Positions 6,863 to 14,271 of a stretch of DNA of 64,000 bases are shown here, in pieces (within the stretch, counting starts at the first letter, position 1; each line of letters starts with the position of its first letter). Below the pieces are notes generated by a model that made no database searches, was not told where the DNA came from, and worked only from the letters and a program-made list of their open reading frames with translations. The DNA lies in NCBI GenBank assembly GCA_002973575.1, contig PVEQ01000010.1, positions 62,001-126,000 of the forward strand. The letters are read 5' to 3'. This DNA comes from Sediminibacterium magnilacihabitans (GTDB taxonomy: Bacteria > Bacteroidota > Bacteroidia > Chitinophagales > Chitinophagaceae). Made by a program: the position numbers and the translations under genes.

Positions 6863-8398
6863 ATGCCTCCAAAACAAATAACGGCCTTGTCAATTAAACA
6901 ATGGCTAACGGACTGGAATAAAGTCAGATTTAATAAGAATATAAAAGAAAAAAGGCAAAAGCCTTCTGACCACTTTTATTTTTTTAAGATTTCTGCTGAT
7001 GAATTACGCAACCTCTCAGATGTACATAGAAGGAAAGCCGACCAGCAGAGATCGAAAGACGCAAATATTCAAAGAAAACATATACCCGAGAGATCAGCAG
7101 AGATCAAAAATTTTATAAAAGGTGGGTTTCCGTGGTCTGTCCTTTCTGATAAAAAGAGAAAATCCTCTGAATTTGAAGACCTGCGAATGCCGGGCTGGTT
7201 GCCAACGGCAATCATTGCGAATATTTTGCCTCCTGGCGCAGAAAGAAACGGAAAGAAAATTAAGAAAGAAGACACAATTACAATTCAAAATGGTAAGGAC
7301 TTTATCAATCTAATTTTGCCGGCAAAATATAATGTAAAGGACTGGAATCCGGATTTAAAGCCAATTGAAATAATTGATGGTCAACATAGATTACTTGCAT
7401 TTGATGAATCTGATGATTATGACGGTGATTTTGAATTGCCGGTTGTTGCATTTTATGATCTTGATATTACGTGGCAAGCATATTTGTTTTATACTATTAA
7501 CATTAAGCCCAAGAAGATTAATACCAGTTTGGCGTTCGACTTATACCCATTATTAAGAATACAAGAGTGGCTTGAAAAGGCTCCATCCGGAGCAGCTATA
7601 TACAAAGAAACACGCGCACAAGAGTTGACTGAAATTCTTTGGTCATATCCGCAAAGTCCATGGCATAGACGTATTAATATGTTGGGCGAAACAGGAAGTG
7701 GCCCCGTAACGCAGGCATCATTTATTCGATCTCTGACACAAAGTTTTATAAAAAATTGGGATTCCCCACGTGCCAGGTTAGGCGGGTTATATGGCGCAAC
7801 TATCCAGGCACTTGACGATGATATTCTTTCTTGGTCTCGCGTACAACAAGGCGCATTCCTAATATTTATATGGAAAGTATTACTCGATGAGATTAAAAAA
7901 TGTGATGAACCATGGGCGAAAAATTTAAGAACAGACTTTACAAAGCGTCACCCAAACTATACAAATCCTCTAAAATTAGATACTGCATTTATTAATGAGT
8001 TCTCTTTGCTCGCAACGGATCAAGGTGTGCGAGTTATTTTACAAATAATAAATGATCTCTGCTATGTTGGTGCAAAAGATCTCGAACTATACGAATGGGA
8101 CTTTGATTATAAAGAAGATGATGTAAACCTTGAAGCAATAGATGAAGCAGTTAAATCATTGAATAAAACACCGGTTAACAAATTCCTAACATCCGTTTTT
8201 ACTCAACTTCTAAAGTTCGATTGGCGAACATCTTCTGCTGCTGGTTTATCGGAACAGGGCAGAATAAATCAGATGGCGTTCAGAGGTAGCGGAGGTTATA
8301 AAGAACTACGTAGACAAGTATTGAAACTGCTCATGAAGTCTACCAGTAAGGAAGTTAAATCATATTCAACTCAGGTATTAGAATTATTGGGATATTAA
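6863..8398 (+). CDS. DGQHR-domain protein, first gene of cargo operon
   Basis: A 511-aa protein carrying the diagnostic IIDGQHRLLAF segment with D172-G-Q-H-R176. This is the signature of DGQHR proteins, a ParB/sulfiredoxin-like group that includes DndB of DNA phosphorothioation clusters. Upstream, PGWLPTAIIANIL fits the first strand of this fold, and the C-terminus (MAFRGSGGYKELRRQ) also resembles the family. These proteins typically occur in DNA-modification or defence loci and are thought to bind DNA or use nucleotide chemistry. One base separates its stop from the next ATG, so the three genes are probably co-translated. No dnd, BREX or DISARM partner is nearby. Confidence 0.82.
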   Translation: MPPKQITALSIKQWLTDWNKVRFNKNIKEKRQKPSDHFYFFKISADELRNLSDVHRRKADQQRSKDANIQRKHIPERSAEIKNFIKGGFPWSVLSDKKRKSSEFEDLRMPGWLPTAIIANILPPGAERNGKKIKKEDTITIQNGKDFINLILPAKYNVKDWNPDLKPIEIIDGQHRLLAFDESDDYDGDFELPVVAFYDLDITWQAYLFYTINIKPKKINTSLAFDLYPLLRIQEWLEKAPSGAAIYKETRAQELTEILWSYPQSPWHRRINMLGETGSGPVTQASFIRSLTQSFIKNWDSPRARLGGLYGATIQALDDDILSWSRVQQGAFLIFIWKVLLDEIKKCDEPWAKNLRTDFTKRHPNYTNPLKLDTAFINEFSLLATDQGVRVILQIINDLCYVGAKDLELYEWDFDYKEDDVNLEAIDEAVKSLNKTPVNKFLTSVFTQLLKFDWRTSSAAGLSEQGRINQMAFRGSGGYKELRRQVLKLLMKSTSKEVKSYSTQVLELLGY

Positions 8399-8399
8399 T

Positions 8400-9764
8400 A
8401 TGGCTGCTTTAAGTCCTACACAAATAACAAATATTAGTAATGGTGTTTCTTACGCTTCGAGGGACAGTATTAAAGATATTCTATTCGATAACAAGTCGGT
8501 ATTAAGTAATGATGAGTGGTTAAACATCAAGAATAAATATATTGTTGATACTATTAATAGAATTTGGCAGGATAATCAACCCGGGGGGAAAATTGTTTCG
8601 AAGTATCTTGGAGACTACATCGCAATTTCCTCTGTATTACATTGTAAAGATGCTTGGGATTATTTTTCGTGTGCAATATCTGCAGTGCTTGAGGGGAATA
8701 TTTATAATGCAATTCATTTTGCCTACTATGCCGAATTAAGAGCAACAATGTCTTTCTTGGCATCAGAAGGAATTGGGGTTTTTAATGGAATCAATTACTA
8801 TGTAGATTCAACAGGTAAATGCAAAAGATTTACTGGAAACATCGCTACACACAAATTTGTTTGGCCGGCATTGAACGAATGGTCAAAACTGGTTGCAAAC
8901 AGAAACACGCTTCTAGATATAGTGACTGTTCATGGTTATTCCATCAATAGCTGGCTTCAGGGTGCAGAAATGTTAGTTGGAAGTCCTCTTACAACAACAC
9001 TGGCCGCAGAATGGCTTTCAAGGTGGAGTTTAGATCTTCAAGTCTTGTCTGATGATCATAGTGTTCGTAATATAGTCAGCTACAATCCTCTTGATATCAA
9101 AAAGATCTTACGTTACTCAGGCAATACTAAAAAAGAGCTGCAATTCATAATTGCTAAATGGAATTTATCTGAGCCATCTGCTAGTGAAAAGTTTAGAGAC
9201 CTGGATTATAGATTGTTACGTGAAGCTCTACACAAATTTTATCAAGATAAATATCCTACGACGACCGCCGGTCGGCCTACCATGAGGAAATTTATATCAG
9301 ATATTTTTGTAAGAATTGGTGCGCCGAGTAATGCAACACTTGAAACATTTTTATCATCAAGTGCGAAACATAACAATATTGTTCTTACTGAGATTTTAAA
9401 ACCTGCTATAAATTCTGGACAAATAATAAATCCATTTAGCATTATTGCCAGATCCTTTATGCTCTTGCGTATTTCTTCCGCTTCAGTTCAGGATCTGCTT
9501 AACTATGCAGGCTATGATAAGAGTCTTTTAGAATTTTGGTGGAAAGATATTCTGAAAAAGAAAGCCATTTGGGATATTAGTACCCCTCCGGCCTCAATGA
9601 CAGAGTTGTGGGATGACGTTGCAATTTCCATTAATAATTTAAGCAGTACCTTAGCGCCGGGTGCTGCTGCTATAAATCCATTGATTTTAAAGCAATCCAA
9701 CGCCGAGGATACAATTACTTTAAAACAGTTTCAAAGAGCCCATCTCTGGGCAATCGGTATATGA
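8400..9764 (+). CDS. Unrecognised 454-aa protein of the DGQHR/methylase operon
   Basis: I do not recognise the family. There is no signal peptide and no clear membrane segment, so it is probably cytoplasmic. The most distinctive segment, at about residues 104-130, is helical and looks conserved in style: AIHFAYYAELRATMSFLA followed by SEGIGVFN. A His-containing stretch NIATHKFVWPALNEW follows. No Walker motif, PD-(D/E)xK, HNH or GIY-YIG nuclease signature is evident by eye. The start lies 1 base after the DGQHR stop and the end overlaps the methylase ATG by 4 bases, so its function is tied to both. It could be an effector, a specificity factor or a scaffold. Confidence 0.75.
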   Translation: MAALSPTQITNISNGVSYASRDSIKDILFDNKSVLSNDEWLNIKNKYIVDTINRIWQDNQPGGKIVSKYLGDYIAISSVLHCKDAWDYFSCAISAVLEGNIYNAIHFAYYAELRATMSFLASEGIGVFNGINYYVDSTGKCKRFTGNIATHKFVWPALNEWSKLVANRNTLLDIVTVHGYSINSWLQGAEMLVGSPLTTTLAAEWLSRWSLDLQVLSDDHSVRNIVSYNPLDIKKILRYSGNTKKELQFIIAKWNLSEPSASEKFRDLDYRLLREALHKFYQDKYPTTTAGRPTMRKFISDIFVRIGAPSNATLETFLSSSAKHNNIVLTEILKPAINSGQIINPFSIIARSFMLLRISSASVQDLLNYAGYDKSLLEFWWKDILKKKAIWDISTPPASMTELWDDVAISINNLSSTLAPGAAAINPLILKQSNAEDTITLKQFQRAHLWAIGI

Positions 9765-10873
9765 AATACATGGGATCTAAACGGAGCATGCTTACAAACG
9801 GTTTGGGGCAACTGCTTTTAGAGCAAGCGCCGCTATCAAATCGGGTATTTGACCCATTCAGCGGATCGGCTTCAGTAGTCTGGTTTTTAGCAGAAAAGAC
9901 GAATTGTCAAATAGTTGCTGGTGACTTACAAAAATACTCTACGGACTTAGCAAATGCTCTTTTATTGCGAAATGCTCCATTAACTGATGATCATATAAAT
10001 GCATTAGAAAACTGGGTTACTCTTGCCAAAACATTCCACGAAACAATAAAGATTGATCTTGAATTCAAGAAAACAAAGAAGTGCGTTTTCGAAAATAGAA
10101 GAACAGCAAAATCAAGTTGTTTCAATCTTACAAACGCTTATGGTGGTTACTATTTTAGCGTAGATCAGGCTTTAAAGATTGATTCGCTACTTTATTTTTT
10201 GCCTGAACATGAGCCAATCAAATCAATAGCTATTACTGGACTTATTGAAGCCGCTTCACAATGTGTTGCATCACCTGGTCATACTGCACAGCCATTTCAG
10301 CCGGATGGAAACGGTCTTATATCCATAATGGAAGCATGGAAAAGGGATCCTTTTCATTATGTAGAAAGAAAAATAACAGACTTAGTAAAGAGACATGCCA
10401 ATAGAATAGGCATCGCGAAAACGTCAAATGCGATTGATTTATTGGATATGCTGGAGGAAGGGGATCTTGTGTTCTTAGATCCGCCATACTCTGGGGTGCA
10501 TTACAGCCGGTTTTATCATGTACTCGAAACCATATCGAGAAATTCATGGGTTGATGTTTCTGGTACTGGTCGGTATCCTGATCCAAGCAAAAGACCTATT
10601 TCAGATTTTAGTAAACGCGGCACATCAATAAAAGCATTTGACGATTTACTAAACAAAATATCGAGTAAGAAAGCAAAAGCTATAATCACGTTTCCCTCCG
10701 GGGATTGCAGCAACGCTTTATCTGGTGATCTTGTTAAAACAGTATCCAAAAAATATTTTAAGGTCAAACGCGACTTGATTAAAAGTCATTTTAGTACTAT
10801 GGGTGGAAACACAAGTAACCGCCCTGCAAGAGTTGAATCAAATGAATTAGTCCTACTCTTGGAGCCAAAATAA
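9761..10873 (+). CDS. DNA adenine methylase-like protein (D12 class)
   Basis: A 370-aa protein that starts MKYMGSKRSM, as D12-class N6-adenine DNA methylases do. The SAM-binding motif I is FDPFSGSASVV (D31-P-F-S-G) and the catalytic motif IV is LDPPYSGVHYSRFY (D240-P-P-Y243). The region between is longer than in Dam, and the motif I acidic/GxG pattern is a variant. It would methylate adenine in a specific DNA site; the recognition sequence is not predictable. It is the last gene of the operon. With no recognised restriction nuclease beside it, it may protect self DNA from the two upstream proteins. Confidence 0.85.
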   Translation: MKYMGSKRSMLTNGLGQLLLEQAPLSNRVFDPFSGSASVVWFLAEKTNCQIVAGDLQKYSTDLANALLLRNAPLTDDHINALENWVTLAKTFHETIKIDLEFKKTKKCVFENRRTAKSSCFNLTNAYGGYYFSVDQALKIDSLLYFLPEHEPIKSIAITGLIEAASQCVASPGHTAQPFQPDGNGLISIMEAWKRDPFHYVERKITDLVKRHANRIGIAKTSNAIDLLDMLEEGDLVFLDPPYSGVHYSRFYHVLETISRNSWVDVSGTGRYPDPSKRPISDFSKRGTSIKAFDDLLNKISSKKAKAIITFPSGDCSNALSGDLVKTVSKKYFKVKRDLIKSHFSTMGGNTSNRPARVESNELVLLLEPK

Positions 10874-10888
10874 TTATGATAGCTATGA

Positions 10889-11119
10889 TTAAAAACTTGA
10901 TTGTACTGTTGCACTAAACCCCCGACTCCCCATTCCATCAATAAGCAATTTGATGCAGAAGTGAAAGCGAGGAAGATTCACGAAGTCATCAACGGAGAAG
11001 ATGGGGTAGAACTCTTTGGCATAAGTGGTGGCATCGGCGGTACCGAGGCGAAAGGCAATCAGGGTACCAATGTTGCCAATCAGGGCATCCCGAATTTCAT
11101 CCGTTAATTGATCAAGCCA
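10889..11119 (-). pseudogene. Coupling-protein (TraG/VirD4-like ATPase) C-terminal remnant
   Basis: The minus-strand frame ending at TAA 10889-10891 encodes 76 residues starting WLDQLTDEIRDALIGNIGTL, then IAFRLGTADATTYAKEFYP, VDDFVNLPRFHFCIKLLIDG and GFSATV. This matches the C-terminal part of VirD4/TraG-like or HerA-like ATPases of conjugation modules (EIRDAxxGNVGTxxxFRVG, then NLPxxxxYxKLMIDG). There is no start and no Walker A. It abuts a relaxase-like N-terminal fragment, indicating a large deletion between them. The plus-strand 68-aa ORF over it is a shadow. Confidence 0.6.
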
Positions 11120-11186
11120 GGTATTTGAATATGTAGCGAAGGAGTTGGCCCGTGCCTGATTTGCGGGTGAGGTTCTTTATAATCAC
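11112..11186 (-). pseudogene. Relaxase N-terminal remnant
   Basis: From a GTG at 11184-11186 the minus strand encodes VIIKNLTRKSGTGQLLRYIF followed by KYLA and a stop. This resembles the first 20 or so residues of Bacteroidota relaxase/mobilisation proteins. It breaks into the coupling-protein remnant, which begins in another frame at about 11119. The fused fragments suggest that a mobilisation region once occupied this end of the element. Confidence 0.45.
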
Positions 11187-11242
11187 AGCATTTTTCGCAA
11201 GGTACGGTGGGAGTAGGGGCGGAAAAAGCGAGGGACGGAAAC

Positions 11243-11260
11243 GCGACCAATATGCGGCCA
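11243..11260 (+). repeat. Paired heptamers near tRNA-side end, candidate integrase arm site
   Basis: GCGACCA at 11243-11249 and GCGGCCA at 11254-11260, again 11 bp apart and in the same orientation as the pair at 4149-4166. They lie 50 bp inside the tRNA-side repeat. Likely the second integrase arm site; inferred from symmetry. Confidence 0.5.
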
Positions 11261-11297
11261 AAAGAAAAAAGCAGTTATGAAAAACATTCATAACTGC
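11261..11297 (-). terminator. Element-borne terminator of tRNA-Phe
   Basis: On the minus strand an 11-bp perfect stem (11287-11297 with 11271-11281) with a short loop is followed by a T-rich run. It sits directly downstream of tRNA-Phe but inside the element, so the element restores both the tRNA 3' end and its terminator after integration. Confidence 0.8.
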
Positions 11298-11309
11298 TTG
11301 ATTCTGTGA

Positions 11310-11356
11310 GTGGTGTGGGGCGGGATCGAACCGCCGACACAAGGATTTTCAGTCCT
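11310..11356. repeat. tRNA-side att repeat
   Basis: 47 bases identical to 3997-4043, forming the 3' part of the intact tRNA-Phe gene. The recombination crossover must lie within this block; exact position not determinable because the copies are identical. Confidence 0.85.
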
Positions 11357-11383
11357 TTGCTCTACCGACTGAGCTACCGCACC
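11311..11383 (-). tRNA. tRNA-Phe (GAA)
   Basis: A 73-nt cloverleaf on the minus strand: 5' acceptor GGTGCGG, D arm GCTC/GAGC, anticodon stem AAGGA/TCCTT with loop CTGAAAA (anticodon GAA), T arm GGCGG/CCGCC with TTCGATC, 3' acceptor CCACACC and discriminator A. CCA is not encoded. The acceptor stem has one C-A mismatch at position 5-68; both att copies carry the same base, so it predates the present integration. The gene is the integration target of the element. Confidence 0.93.
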
Positions 11384-11474
11384 TTCGCTGAAGCTTCGGT
11401 GCGCGAGGCGCACTTCTGCCGCTTTATTTCCCTTTCGGGGTTGCAAAAATAGGGGGATTCTGCCAATAATCCAC

Positions 11475-12911
11475 CTAAAATTCACAATTTTTAGGAGTAC
11501 GGGCAAAGGGTATCACGTCGCGGATATTACCCATACCCGTCACAAACTGTACCATTCGTTCAAAGCCCAGTCCGAAACCGGCATGCGGCACCGTTCCATA
11601 ACGGCGTGTATCCAGGTACCAACTCATTTCTTCAGCGGGGATGTGCATGTCTTTCATGCGTTGTTCCAGCTTATCCAATCGCTCTTCACGCTGTGAGCCG
11701 CCTACGATCTCGCCAATGCCGGGGGCCAGTATATCCATTGCCGCAACAGTTTTTCCATCTTCATTCATACGCATATAGAACGCTTTGATGGCTGCGGGGT
11801 AACCGGTAACAATCACGGGTTTTTTGAAATGCTTCTCTACCAGGTAACGCTCGTGTTCACTCTGCATATCAATGCCCCACTTCACCTCGTATTTGAATTT
11901 CTTTTTCTTGTAAGCAGGAGAATCCAGCAAAATATCAATGGCCTCTGTATAAGTGATGCGCTCGAACTGGTTGTCTACTACAAAACGCAGTTTCTCCAGC
12001 AGGCCCATCTCTGAACGCTCGGCCTGCGGTTTCTGCTTTTCTTCTTCTGCCAGCCGCTGGTCAAGGAATTCCAGGTCTTCTGCATTATGCTTCATGGCAT
12101 AACGAATCAGGTATTGTATGAACTCCTCGGCCAGGTTCATATTGTCTTCAATATCGTAAAACGCCATCTCGGGTTCTATCATCCAGAACTCGGCCAGGTG
12201 GCGGGTGGTGTTGGAATTTTCTGCGCGGAAAGTGGGACCAAACGTATAAATATCGCTGAACGCCATGGCGCCTAACTCTCCCTCGAGTTGTCCGCTTACT
12301 GTGAGGTTCGTGCTCTTACCAAAAAAATCTTCTCCGAAATCAATGCCGCCATCTTCTTTGCGTGGCGCTCCTTCCATGGGCAATGTAGTAACACGGAACA
12401 TCTCTCCCGCACCTTCCGCATCACTGGAGGTGATGATGGGCGTATGCAGGTACACAAAACCCCTTTCATTGAAAAACTGGTGCACGGCAAATGCCAGTGA
12501 ATGCCTGATGCGGAACACCGCGCCGAATGTATTGGTGCGGAAACGCAGGTGAGCGATCTCCCGCAAAAATTCGAGGCTATGCTTTTTAGGTTGCAGCGGG
12601 TATTTCTCTGCATCACTGTCGCCCAGCACTTCCAGGCTCTTCGCCTGTATCTCTACTTTCTGTCCCTTTCCCAATGAAGCCACTACCTCGCCGGTGATCT
12701 TCAAGGAAGCGCCGGTGGTGATGCGTTTGAGCGTGGCATCATCCAGCATACCCAGGGCAACCACCACCTGGATATTATTATTGGTGCTGCCGTCGTTCAA
12801 TGCTATGAACTGGTTGTTGCGAAAAGTGCGCACCCAACCCATTACCGTCACATCCTGACCAACGAATTCGCCGGCCAGCAAGGTCTTGATCTTGGTTCTT
12901 TTGTTAAACAT
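11475..12911 (-). CDS. asnS: Asparagine--tRNA ligase
   Basis: A 478-aa class II aminoacyl-tRNA synthetase that charges tRNA-Asn. The N-terminal OB fold ([20 protein letters not shown]) binds the anticodon. Class II motif 2 is seen in [20 protein letters not shown] at about residue 230, and motif 3 in [15 protein letters not shown] near the C-terminus. The final [15 protein letters not shown] ending is typical of AsnRS and separates it from AspRS. Length is normal for the bacterial enzyme. It is transcribed in the same direction as tRNA-Phe, 91 bases upstream of it, and divergently from the PAS-domain gene. Essential housekeeping gene. Confidence 0.97.
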   Translation of the reverse strand: MFNKRTKIKTLLAGEFVGQDVTVMGWVRTFRNNQFIALNDGSTNNNIQVVVALGMLDDATLKRITTGASLKITGEVVASLGKGQKVEIQAKSLEVLGDSDAEKYPLQPKKHSLEFLREIAHLRFRTNTFGAVFRIRHSLAFAVHQFFNERGFVYLHTPIITSSDAEGAGEMFRVTTLPMEGAPRKEDGGIDFGEDFFGKSTNLTVSGQLEGELGAMAFSDIYTFGPTFRAENSNTTRHLAEFWMIEPEMAFYDIEDNMNLAEEFIQYLIRYAMKHNAEDLEFLDQRLAEEEKQKPQAERSEMGLLEKLRFVVDNQFERITYTEAIDILLDSPAYKKKKFKYEVKWGIDMQSEHERYLVEKHFKKPVIVTGYPAAIKAFYMRMNEDGKTVAAMDILAPGIGEIVGGSQREERLDKLEQRMKDMHIPAEEMSWYLDTRRYGTVPHAGFGLGFERMVQFVTGMGNIRDVIPFARTPKNCEF

Positions 12912-13042
12912 AAGGCAGCAAAGATACGTATTGGGCTTCCGAACTCATATATTCCTTTTCATGATTCATGGAAATTTGGGAGTCATCCTGTATTTTTATT
13001 TTTAGTACCATAATAAAAAACAAGCTTGCCAATGTCCTCTCT

Positions 13043-14038
13043 ATGAAGAAGGTATGCCCCTCCCTTTTCGTTTCACTTGTTGAACAAACCAATGATGCAG
13101 TTTTCATATTGCGGGTGGAAGCCGAAAAGCGGCGCTTCATCATAGAATACGTCAATGCGGCCTACCTGCGGAAATTCTCCCACACAGCAGAAGAACTCAT
13201 AGGCAAAGACCTGAAAGAGATACTCAACGCCGAAAAATATGAGCTGGTCAGCAAGCAGCTGTTCTCCTGCGTCAACTGCAAAAGCCCGCTTTCTTACGAA
13301 GAAACCATTGCGCTGAATAATGAAACCCTCTTCAGCCTGAGTGAAGCTTTTCCCATACTGGATGATAACCAGGAAGTTACCCACCTCATCGGTTTGTCTA
13401 AAGACGTAACAGCGCTCAAAAGACAGCAGGCATTGCTTTATGAATCGGAGAATACACTCCAGGCCATCATCAACAGCTCCGATTATATAACGCTCTTTAT
13501 AGACCCGGGATTCCGTATCATTTATGCCAATACAGCTGCGCAGCATCATGCCCGCCGCCTGCTGGGCAAACCTTACAAAGTGGGCGACCTGATCATGAAC
13601 TACTTAACGCCGGAACAACAGAAAACGGCCGCCATGCATTTCGATGATATATTGCTTAGCAAAACTAAAAACCATGTATTCGAGTACCATTTCACCTATC
13701 CCGACGGAGAAAAGGTTTGGCTCCTCCGGAAATATTATTCTGCCTCGGATGCACATGGAAACTACCTGGGCGTCGTGATAAACTCGGTAAACATCACCCA
13801 ACGAAAAAAAAACGAACTGGAAATCCAGAAACACGCAGAAGCCCTGCGGGAGATCGCTAAGATCCAGTCGCACGAGATCAGAAGGCCTGTTGCAAATATC
13901 ATTGGCCTCACCGAAATGATCAATACACACAAACCACAGGAACTGGAAGAAATCGTTGCTCACCTGCACAAAAGCGCCCTGGAACTCGATGAGGTGATCA
14001 AACAGGTAATTACAAAGACGTATAATTTTAATGTATAA
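13043..14038 (+). CDS. PAS-domain protein with DHp helix but no kinase domain
   Basis: About 331 residues from the ATG at 13043; a longer frame begins at 12968 but its extra 25 residues look non-coding. Two PAS domains are seen (first about residues 10-125, second about 135-265, with EYHFTYPDGEKVWLLRKYY and a PAC-like VNITQRKKNELE). A dimerisation helix follows with the H-box AKIQSHEIRRPVANIIGLTE. The protein ends about 50 residues after that His, with no HATPase domain. It could receive phosphate from another kinase or act as a signalling adaptor. Bacteroidota have similar PAS/DHp proteins, so this may be natural rather than a truncation. Confidence 0.8.
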   Translation: MKKVCPSLFVSLVEQTNDAVFILRVEAEKRRFIIEYVNAAYLRKFSHTAEELIGKDLKEILNAEKYELVSKQLFSCVNCKSPLSYEETIALNNETLFSLSEAFPILDDNQEVTHLIGLSKDVTALKRQQALLYESENTLQAIINSSDYITLFIDPGFRIIYANTAAQHHARRLLGKPYKVGDLIMNYLTPEQQKTAAMHFDDILLSKTKNHVFEYHFTYPDGEKVWLLRKYYSASDAHGNYLGVVINSVNITQRKKNELEIQKHAEALREIAKIQSHEIRRPVANIIGLTEMINTHKPQELEEIVAHLHKSALELDEVIKQVITKTYNFNV

Positions 14039-14271
14039 TGTTGGTGGGTCCGTCCGCCGATTTTTACATTTTCATTTCATTTTTTGATTATTTTGCCTTA
14101 ACATTGCAGCGGAAACCAGACTGATTGGGTTCTCTTAATAGCTCTCGACAACATCAGTTTCCCTCTTTCCAATCACAACATTTTTTTTATTTATCCGGAT
14201 CTGAGTTCGTAATCCCTTAGACAGGATCTTTAATGATGTAGACAATTTGAATCCCCCCATTAATTGATTTT

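Larger units (their letters stand above)
3997..11356. mobile_element. Integrative element in tRNA-Phe with DGQHR/methylase cargo
   Basis: The element is bounded by a 47-bp exact direct repeat (3997-4043 and 11310-11356) that equals the 3' two thirds of tRNA-Phe. It holds a tyrosine integrase next to the distal repeat, paired heptamer repeats near both ends, a three-gene cargo operon, and a scar of relaxase and coupling-protein genes near the tRNA end. The cargo is visibly richer in A+T than the neighbours: one sampled line (7921-7980) has 18 G+C of 60, against 34 of 60 in rho at 15481-15540. The element looks like a reduced mobilisable island that still carries cargo but has lost transfer genes. 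An IS3-family copy sits in the integrase. Confidence 0.85.

Noticed and set aside
10901..11107. 68-codon plus-strand ORF between methylase and tRNA
   Set aside because: The minus strand of the same bases encodes a recognisable coupling-protein C-terminus, which explains the open frame.
12968..13042. 25-codon upstream extension of the PAS protein
   Set aside because: Hydrophobic/low-quality stretch not belonging to a PAS domain; ATG at 13043 preferred, though not proven.
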